Below, piece by piece: positions 55,506-64,000 of a DNA stretch of 64,000 nt. Origin of the DNA: Saxidomus purpurata (taxonomy: Eukaryota; Mollusca; Bivalvia; Venerida; Veneridae); the NCBI GenBank assembly GCA_022818135.1, contig JAFMSR010000017.1, positions 1,980,707 to 2,044,706 on the forward strand. The letters are read 5' to 3'. The position numbers were made by a program, and so were the translations under genes. Below the pieces are notes generated by a model. It did not search any database and was not told where the DNA came from. It saw only the letters and a program-made list of their open reading frames with translations. Position 1 is the stretch's first letter. Each line of letters starts with the position of its first letter.

Positions 55506-58500
55506 GGCCTAATTTTATTTATATTATAAATGTCACAAGACTTTGTCTATAACTATATATACGGAATTGACAAACAATTCTCTATCTATTACTTCTTTTT
55601 TTGCGCATGCGTTTTTGACAACTTCAGAACTCCTCAGTGATCCAGATCAGCGGTATAGCGTATGACATTTCACTATTTTTTCTTTCTAAATAGTTACATT
55701 TGCCACCGGGTATTGCAATTTCTTCATTTCGGGAATACCACTACGATGTAATTGTTCCTTTTATTTTATTAGGGGTTTCGGGCTGACAGAGTGATTTCTG
55801 TATCAAAATGACAAATGAAGCCATATATATTCATTTCCATGATAATGAACTTGGAAATAACGATGACAGTAAATTGTTTAACACGCCTTAATCACACGCT
55901 GAGACAGTGCCATAAGTCATTACTGTCATCTGATTCCGTTAGGTTATAGAGTCCTGACCAGAGATGATAGGGAACTTCAAATTTGGTTGTATGTATTGGT
56001 AGATGCCAGTAATGGTAAATTAAAGCTTTACGTTTTAAATATATAGCTTTTACAGGTAAGGAAACCTCTAATTGTGATTTTGACACAGTGAAGTTGGGAC
56101 ATAGAATCAACACGTCTTCTCGATGAGACGAACATTTGACTCAAGTTTCATGACAATTTCCTAAGGGGTTAAGGAGATATGGAGAGGATAAGTCTCTCCT
56201 TTAGGTTTGTTTAATTCAAATTAATTGTGCTTATTGGGTCCACCATCCTCTAAAGAGGCTATAGTCGGTACGACCCGATAACTTTTAGGTGTGACATTTG
56301 ACCGATTTAGTGAAGTCATACCGTTAGCATTTCACCATTTTTTGTTCAACATATTTTCGGATCGCCTTGTATTTTGTGATGGAGGTCTCACAAAACAAAT
56401 TGAGAAGAAAGAATACTAATTGGTAAAAATGATGAAAGGGTGTCATACAGCTTATTTTTTTGAAGAAAAGACCACCCGTACCGTCAAAGGCCAATTATCG
56501 GTCAATGCGACTAAACCCGCATGAACCCGGGTAAGTATCAATTGTGGCACGGTAACATATACACAGATATTCAGCATACTAATTAATACATACAAATAAA
56601 AACGTTTCTTATTATTTCCACTTTGCGGCCCGTTTAAATCTTTAAACTGTTCACAACATGGTCCTTCAGGCGTGCCTGTGTCTCCAGTAAAGGATAGTTG
56701 TCAATGTAATTTAGAGGTGAGGATAGACAACGGCTACGAGTGATCTATCTGACTTATACCACAGATAGTAGATTGTTTGTTTTTCAGTCTTCTACAATAT
56801 AACACCAACTATCTCATTTATTCCACTGTGGTTAACAAGCAACTAAAGCGTTTTTCTGTCACGGTAAAATCATCCAGCTCGGTTTTGAGGTAAAAAGGCG
56901 CGCAAAGCTGCGAACATCTGTACCAGTATTGACAATAGCCACGATTTATTCGTGCAATAGATATTATAATTATGTTATTGCAAACTTGATATGACAGAGC
57001 GATGAGTTGTTCTTGTAAATGGTCAAGGTAGGTGGCGATTTATAACAATATAACATATTTTAAGGTTTATATCTGGAAATACAGCATACAGTTAGTTGGC
57101 TGCCTCTCTAGCTGGCTTACGTAATAATGGGTTTTATCGTTTTCAGCAAAATCACGACTGTAAAGAGGTGGCCATCTAATCACCTCTCTTACGTGGTAAT
57201 ATTTCAGAATCATTAGGATCAAGTCTCCGCAAGCCGCTGTCTGCTTTCCTATATAAAGTATGCAGAGGTTGGAAATCACCATGATCAATCATCGTGGAAC
57301 TCATGCATGGACTTGGGAACGAGCCAGCAATCCACGAATTGACATTCCAGTGGCTAAGTCACCGCTTCTCAGAAGTATAAATTGGTATGTATTTTTTATG
57401 ATATATTATATTTTGCTTCCGGCCAAGCCCCTTCAGGATATAGTTGGCCCTGGCCTATAAATCGCAACTGCCAAAAGCCTACCAATTACAAAGATTACCA
57501 TTTTATAAAGTTATACTTTTTTTCTAGTTTAAGCAGTCCTTGATGTGCAAAACTGCACCTGAGTAATATAATCGAATTATGTTCCACAACTGGGGTTATA
57601 TAAATTAAAGCAACCCGATGTCGCATATTCTACAACACAAAATGCTTAATGTGTGATCTATTGATAAACCGTTGTCCAAGAGGATAACTGCTTGTTTTGG
57701 GTGAAAGATTCAAATACATTTCATTGAGCTGAGTGAGTACCAAAAGTACTTTTTCACGAGTTTGTGCTTACTTAGTATTAAAAATACAACCTCTTTTATT
57801 TGTTTTAAACCGAAAACAAACATGTGTCTGGACTCAAATATATATTCCCAATTTAAGGACATTGTTTAATTGTCTACTGAGGTTTAATTCTTTGCTACGG
57901 ACTCAATCATTTTTAAATTCATGTTATGGAAGTGTTTACCAAATGTCTTCTTAAATGCAAGACAGCATCGATAGCTAAAATAGACTGGCAGATATTGGAA
58001 GGGTTGAAATAAAGAAGGAAAAAGACAGGCGGTGCGTTAGAAGTTTTGTTTAGTATAGATTTCTTGATAAATAAAAATGAATATATCTATATATAACCTA
58101 CAATATGTTATGTATTTTCCTTTTTTGTATTTCTGCTATAGATATTGTAATTTAGATGGCGAATTCATAATCAAGTATAAGGCCAACTGGATTTGCTTAG
58201 ATCACTTTTCGAAAGTTAGTACTGAGTAGCCTGTCGTCTTAAACATTGTGAGACCGTGTTGAAAGTAAATGAAACAGTAAGTTAAACGTGTTTTTTTAAG
58301 ATATTGGGAAATGTTGTACTAATGCATTCTTGTAAATCTGGTATATCAAAATATTCTTGTAAATCTGAAAATATTCTTGAAAGTCTGAGGAAAAACTGGT
58401 ACATCAAAATATCATTGAAAATGGGAAGATCAAAAGTACCAAATGATAATGATGAGTTTGCTACCACGGTGTCTTGGGGTCATCCACAACTACGTACACA

Positions 58501-58640
58501 GCAAACGAGGAGAAATTATCAGGTCTGAACTCACGATAACAGTATGTAACGTTGCTTAAGATAGAAATGAGGTTAAGTTTGCTAATAGTAAAATGTTCAA
58601 ACTAATATATAAATATTTCGGAACAAGGTCAAATGTGACA
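55506..58640. other. No gene recognised
   Basis: Three kilobases with only short frames (for example 57,260-57,460 and 58,304-58,528) lacking known domains. At 58,315-58,390 TATTCTTGTAAATCTG recurs two to three times. Confidence 0.35.
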
Positions 58641-58660
58641 ATCAAGATAAGAGGAACTGG

Positions 58661-58690
58661 TATAAAAAGAACCTGTACTTTCATCTCCCT
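58661..58690 (+). promoter_or_regulatory. Candidate TATA box of cysteine-rich gene B
   Basis: TATAAAAAG at 58,661-58,669. A pyrimidine-rich TTTCATCTCC (58,679-58,688) about 20-25 bases on could hold the start site. The ATG is at 58,708, so the leader would be short. Confidence 0.5.
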
Positions 58691-58707
58691 AGCTTTACCA
58701 TTCCAAA

Positions 58708-60891
58708 ATGAGGACTATTTTAGCTCTGTGTGTTTGCATAGGTAGGTTTTAGCAAAAGCGACTTGTTTTTGTTGCTTGGTCATTATTTTTATCAGTAGAT
58801 CTACATGTATATATAAAACGGAATTGCATTGAGCAAATAGCTTCATGCAAACATTTGATATGTTACTTATTAATAATGATACAATCTTCAACAGATTTGA
58901 CGACAGTTACTGAGCGTTACACAGAATTGTGAAGATAAAAGCAACGGTATAACGTTTCCGGTCACTTATGTTAACTTATCGCCGTCACACCGTCGTGTCC
59001 ATTTTGCAAATCTCCAGTTACCGGGAATTAGTGATAGATTCATTTTGTCAAGAAATCACGTCACGCTGCTGGCAGCATTACACCAATTAGTGTAGACAAT
59101 GCCAGACTAACCACCGCCATATATCTACACTGCCCTTTACGCGATTAATGCTGACTTATGTCTGAATGTTATAGCTGTGCACAAGGTGGAAAACATCCCT
59201 TTTAGAAATAAAGCGTAGGTTTGCAGTGTCTGGTTATTTAAATTCCATGCAACTAATGCAAAAAGCAGAATATCAATTTTGGCTACCGTAAACGAATAAC
59301 GAAGTACATATTTTTTACACTGAATTTCTTACAGGTGTAGCAGCAGGGTTCGATTGTTTCGGACGGAACAATTCTTGTGCAGACTCTCACACCAAGTGTG
59401 ATACAGGCTACGACCCTTTCTGTGAGCACTTCCCAGGTCCAATGGGGATGCGTTTGGGTATATGCACATGTGACAAAGGTAGATACACACAACTAATGCA
59501 TGTTTTCCGAGCATAAATTTAACACTCGAGTTAACCGAGTTATTCCTAGATTTTTTACAATAGGATCAGTTTCAGTTTGGGCAAGTCTATTTGGTTAAAT
59601 CATACTTAAGTGCCATTTCTTTTAAATCTGAAATACTAAATGAAAAACAAACGAACAAGAGAAAACGTGATATGCCCTATAAATGTTTTTGTATTAACAT
59701 GTTCTGTTATGACTGGGTTTACAGACTGCACCTCTGCGTCAGACTGCTCGAACACTGGAGCCGACGGCTGTCCATCGATGTCTCATCCAGTGTGTGACAT
59801 GATGCACAAAGTATGCCATTGTTTTGGGCCCCATGTAAGTACAAGTGTCTATGAATCGTCTTACTTCTCAAATGAGCAATACTTCCACGTGGACTTCTAT
59901 CCCCCCCGAGTTTTGTATTACTAATTTCTGTAATTTACGTACGCTAAAAACATTATATGTCAAAGCAAGACTCTAGTTGGAACACACTTAAGTAATTTTT
60001 ACTGTATACCTACTTACTAATGTAATGTCATCTGGACTATATACAATCATGTCTTTAGGATTATAAGAACAGACGTAAATCGCTGTACAATGTAACACAG
60101 CTACTTTAGAATCCATTTTCACAAAAAAAATATGTTAGAGCTGATCTGAGAGCCATGTTTCAGAGCGAAAGGGATTTATTGGGTGAGCTTTAAACCCGAG
60201 CTTAAGTCCAAGAAGATGGACGGTATAGCCGAGTTGCATCTTAAACACTGTAGACCACTTTACGATTAGTTACTCAAATCTGAACAGGTCGAGTAAGACA
60301 ATTGCGCACGTGCATAATTTCTAATCTACTCGACTCTTGTAATCGCAAGTTGCTTGCAGGTAGGCCAGGGTTCAAGGTTGCGGACTAGTTTAGAGAGTAT
60401 CTCCAGTTTGTACTTTGACAAAATGTTATCAATTTGTCTTGGAAAATCATGGAGAAATTAAAAAGATCGTCAGGTTTCAAAAACGACAAAGAAAACTCGA
60501 TACCTTCGGGATAGGAAGGTCGAGTTATTTCACTGCGCATGCGCCAATAGTTAACCCGAGTGACGCGAGTATATGCTCATTGTTTGAACTAATAACGTTT
60601 TTTATTGTTCTCTGTATTAAAACTAAATTCATTATAAATTCCAGACTGGTCCCCCACATTTCGAGACGAACGAATCAGCATAGAGCAGGCACCGTCTGTA
60701 ACTCATGTGTTTGTGTGTGTAAATAATTATGTATTAAAAGTATAAAAAAAATAACGACAGTATAATTGTTTTTTAAATGTCTTGTGTGACAAAACTGGTT
60801 ATCTACCAACTGTTGTAAATGCTACAATAAAACATTTCAGAGACAGTTCAAAGATGCTTGTGATATTGACCTACCTAGATACCAATCGTAA
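58708..60891 (+). CDS. Secreted 12-cysteine protein B, Cvsi-like protease inhibitor candidate
   Basis: Exons 58708-58741, 59335-59478, 59725-59834 and 60841-60891 join to 339 nt, or 112 residues, with GT-AG introns in phases 1, 1 and 0. MRTILALCVCIGVAAG is a signal peptide. Exon 2 has six Cys, from FDCFGRNNSC to GICTCDK. Exon 3 has six, from DCTSASDCSN to MHKVCHCFGP. Exon 4 adds RQFKDACDIDLPRYQS with one further Cys. The two six-Cys modules, each ending C.C, and the exon layout match gene A at 31,879, so both probably come from one family. Bivalve Cvsi-type serine protease inhibitors are the closest fit I know. If the third donor (CAT|GTAAGT) is skipped, the frame runs on to a stop at 59,922, giving a different tail. 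Confidence 0.72.
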
Positions 60892-61590
60892 CCATTCGGC
60901 TGTCTCCGGTAAACCTCGGAGTAGCAAAACCTAGTTACTCGACATAACTTGTCGAACATGCCCATGCATATATTAAATATAGTGAAAAGCACTTAAATGT
61001 ATATAAAGATGATCATGAGTACAGCATGTCACACTATAACTATCACTGAAGGTAATGAATACCCCCCGAACACAACTAGGCATGGCACTTATCACTTCTG
61101 TGAAATATCATTAAATTCTGAAAAGGGGTTTTGGAGATTAAGAGCGCGCAAAAATGTACTATCTCGAGCTCCTGTGACCTTGACCTTTGACCCGAAACAT
61201 GGACCATGCAAACTAGGCATTAAATTCTGACCAGTTTTTTTTCCAGATTTAGAATCCATAATATTTTACTATCTCGGCTGTAGTTTCTGTCTTCATGTAT
61301 TTCAGTTATATTACCCTTCAAAATGTTGACATTTGTTTATAGTTAAGAATGATGCTAACAACATATTCATAATTTGGATGCTTTAAAACATGTAAGAAAA
61401 AAGTGTTATCAAGTTATTTCTGTGATTGCCAAATACAAATTAAGATATACATAACCGTAAGTGTGGATTTTTTATTTTTGACTAGGATAGTCAAAAAAGA
61501 TCTTTACATATTTACTCTAAATTCAATACGAATGAAACTGTGATACAGAATGTTATTTTTGGGTAATAACTATGGCAATATTTATCGGAC
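60892..61590. other. No gene recognised; interspersed repeat
   Basis: 61,080-61,225 (TTCTGAAAAGGGGTTTTGGA, then CCTGTGACCTTGACCTTTGA) resembles blocks at 48,600-48,740 and 63,650-63,710. Confidence 0.45.
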
Positions 61591-62006
61591 GTGTTTCCTC
61601 GTCCTGTCCCGGACGGGGAGACCCAGAGTCTCAACGTCCGGTTCAGCCATCATAAGATGGAGGTGCGCAATTGAATACAAAAATGGTTTGTATGTGATTC
61701 ATGTATAAAGTAAAAACAAGGCGAAGAAAATCAAAGTAAACAAGTCATAATTACACATAAATATTTAAATTTACCACTAACCGTTTTGTTTCCTCTGGCT
61801 CCGGCCAGCAAATGTTTCAAAAGTAATTAAGTTTATTGATACGTTACAAGAGGGGAAAACTATAGCCAATAATTTTACAGTATAGGTCGTCGGTAAACAT
61901 TGATAAAAGAATAGAGCCGGACGTGGAGACAAATCCACCTAATTGTCTCCACGTCCGGTTGACTCTGGGTCTCCTCGTCCGGGACCGGACGTGGAGACAC
62001 TTCCAT
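61590..62006. mobile_element. Foldback/MITE-like element with nested hairpins
   Basis: GTCCCGGACGGGGAGACCCAGAGTC (61,606-61,630) is inverted at about 61,961-61,988 (GACTCTGGGTCTCCTCGTCCGGGAC). Next to it CCGGACGTGGAGAC...GTCTCCACGTCCGG (61,918-61,959) is a separate hairpin. No transposase frame. Confidence 0.65.
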
Positions 62007-62009
62007 ATT

Positions 62010-63360
62010 TATTATCCTATTATCATAAATCATTGATTAATTTATTTAAAATTATGATCATGGTCACTTTGAACGGTAATATCACTTTAAACAATGCAAG
62101 TCTCACGTACTATAATACATGTAGATATAGCGTAACTTTTAATTTTGAACTACTTCGTCGAAGATTGTCTTTAGTTTTAAAATTAACAGTTTCATACAGA
62201 AGAAAATGCGCTCAAATCCCAGACAATTTTTTTTCCAAAACGAACAACTAATAAAACCAAGACATAAATTCAGCTGAATTTAGATCCTCTCGTTTCTCGT
62301 TTCAAAAAGGTCGAGTTGTGTAGAAAAATACGAGAGTTGTCAATCCATGGGTATATAGGTCCGTGAAGAAAACGTAGTTGGGCCGGGTGAATCCCTTATG
62401 GCTGAAAGAAGTACATTACCACAGTACACGTACGGGCTGAAGCTTGAAAACGAAGTTAATTTAACATCATGTTATAGCTGGGTCCTATATTAGGACCCAG
62501 GTTATATATAGGTACATGTGATATGTAATACATGCAAACTCCTATGTAGTATTTTTGTTTGCGTGATTCATGTGTTCCTTCGTTTGTAACTTTTAACACT
62601 TTCATATCAGTAACAAATATAAGGTTTGCACGATGAAAGCCCAAAAATGTCTTATCTCAGTTTGACAACCAAGACAATAGTGAATGACATAAGGTAATCT
62701 ATAAATATATGCCCTACATCCTTGACTTCTTATTTTATCGCAGAACTGTACGAGTTTAGAGTAACATGTCCAACAGAAAACAGGGCACCATTCCAGATAC
62801 GTCTCATGCCTTTCTTATATACATCAGGTGTATCAAGCTATTGCTTCTTGCCAGTATTGGCTTTACCAGGGTGATGACCATCTCTAACCGAAGCATCATT
62901 TAGTTAACAATGATTTAACGTATAGTATCACACACCTAGTAAATTCGATTGCAGAAAATTAAAGTATCTTTCTTCGGGTTTTCAGTTAAGTCGAGTCTAC
63001 AGCGGTCGTTAGTACGAGTGCCATTTATCTATAAACGTACTGTATCATTTGCAATGAAAACTTAGTCTAACAAGAAACACTGCAAGCTTTATTTACCGCG
63101 CTAACTTAAACAGGAATCCTTGTTAGAATACAATATCATTTGAGATTTGGTATTTGTTAAAAAATTTTACAAATTGCAAAATCTGTGACTGGTTTATTCA
63201 GTTATTATAAATTTAGGTGGTGTTGGTGTACATTGTATTATATAAAATTTAATATTCTAGCATAAAATGTGCTGCTTTGCCGGTGCTTTAAGAGCGTTAC
63301 ACTTGTTTTGTGTGATATTTTTTTATGCTAGATTAGCATTTATGAACCTTTTTCATGTTA
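62010..63360. other. No gene recognised; one short hairpin
   Basis: TGGGTCCTATATTAGGACCCA at about 62,479-62,500 is a perfect 9-bp stem with a 3-base loop. The rest is AT-rich and featureless. Confidence 0.4.
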
Positions 63361-63369
63361 TAACATCTG

Positions 63370-64000
63370 CAGAAACCCTCGGAAAAAACAGACTGGACTG
63401 TTCCGAGTAAGTTTTGTGAAAATCGTTTTTTTTACTGTTATCAAGGAAAACCCAACAGACATCACTGTGACCTTGACCCACAGACCCCCAAAACAGTAGG
63501 GATCATCTATGCAAGACCAATCATCCTATGAAGTTTAAAGGCTGCTATTGATAATTAGATCTCAAAATATTAACCTATTTATCCCACAAACAAGAGATCA
63601 ACTACAGGTTGCAGGCAACCTTCTGAACAAGTTACATGAAAGTCTAATGAAAATTGTAATAGTTTTCAAGGAAAAGCTAACGAAGGTCAATGTGATCTTG
63701 ACCTTTGACCCTCAACACCAGAAAGGATCGTCTACTCAGTACATGTAAGACCAATCATCCTATGAAGTCTGTGGGTGATATGTATCTCAGTTCGGATCAT
63801 GTCGACCTTGATCTTTGACCGAAATGAAATTTGTGACATGTAGAGCGTATCAAGGAAAAATTTACTGACCAATAGACTGAGTGTGTGTCCAGTAAAACTA
63901 AAACAAGAGGGCCACGATGGCCCTATATCGCTCACCTTGCCTGGTGGAAGATCACTAGATAATGTTATATACCAAATAAGTTTTCCTATATACGCCTTTG
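63370..64000. repeat. Interspersed repeat with two ~0.2-kb sub-repeats, runs off the window
   Basis: TGTGACCTTGACCCACAGAC...AAGACCAATCATCCTATGAAG (63,467-63,533) recurs as TGTGATCTTGACCTTTGACC...AAGACCAATCATCCTATGAAG (63,690-63,769). The far end has AAACAAGAGGGCCACGATGG, then CCCTATATCGCTCACCTTG, which I associate with abundant bivalve repeats. Confidence 0.65.

Noticed and set aside
59835..59924. Read-through of gene B exon 3 to a stop at 59,922
   Set aside because: A strong donor CAT|GTAAGT is present and exon 4 at 60,841 continues in phase with a good acceptor. The extension is not cysteine-patterned. It is kept only as an alternative.

Overview
The window is animal nuclear DNA. It is AT-rich, its genes are split by GT-AG introns, and most of the space is repeats. 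It is probably from a bivalve mollusc. The clues are two 12-cysteine secreted proteins resembling the bivalve Cvsi inhibitors, tRNA-derived SINEs, and interspersed repeats of types I associate with bivalve genomes (for example the GAGGGCCACGATGGCCC element near 63,900). The species cannot be named from this sequence.

Four intact genes and one broken one can be read. (1) At 7,397-8,338 a cysteine-rich secreted-protein frame is interrupted by in-frame stops. (2) At 12,397-28,960 (+) there is a complete 14-exon peroxisomal acyl-CoA oxidase (ACOX1-like). Every junction keeps phase, and the joined frame is 666 residues ending in the peroxisomal signal Ala-Lys-Leu. (3) At 31,879-36,730 (+) and (4) at 58,708-60,891 (+) there are two small four-exon genes for secreted 12-cysteine proteins that share one exon plan. 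(5) At 42,925-49,266 (-) there is a three-exon NADPH-dependent FMN reductase-like gene of 200 residues. I see no operon-like or pathway link between them. The oxidase is a beta-oxidation enzyme, the reductase a flavodoxin-fold enzyme, and the small proteins are probably extracellular.

Layout. 1-7,350 has no gene and is dominated by a 2.5-kb palindrome with a nested foldback. 8,930-11,400 holds a diverged direct duplication in which one copy carries a SINE and the other keeps the empty site. The oxidase introns hold a 31-bp array with hairpins, a 3.46-kb element with about 64-bp near-perfect inverted ends, a 58-bp array, a dispersed 0.55-kb repeat and a second SINE. The reductase introns hold a 2-kb 13-bp array, a 44-bp array, a LINE 3' end and a palindromic MITE whose larger relative lies just upstream of the gene. 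52,080-55,505 is a 66-bp satellite of about 52 copies. 61,590-64,000 has further foldback and interspersed repeats.

The long reading frames at 46.4-48.7 kb and 52.0-55.5 kb follow from repeat length and composition; I do not regard them as genes. I found no convincing new molecular system. The points most worth a second look are the Trp-to-stop pattern in the broken cysteine-rich frame, the 3.46-kb inverted-end element next to oxidase exon 4, the 2.5-kb palindrome, and the satellite that is open on both strands.
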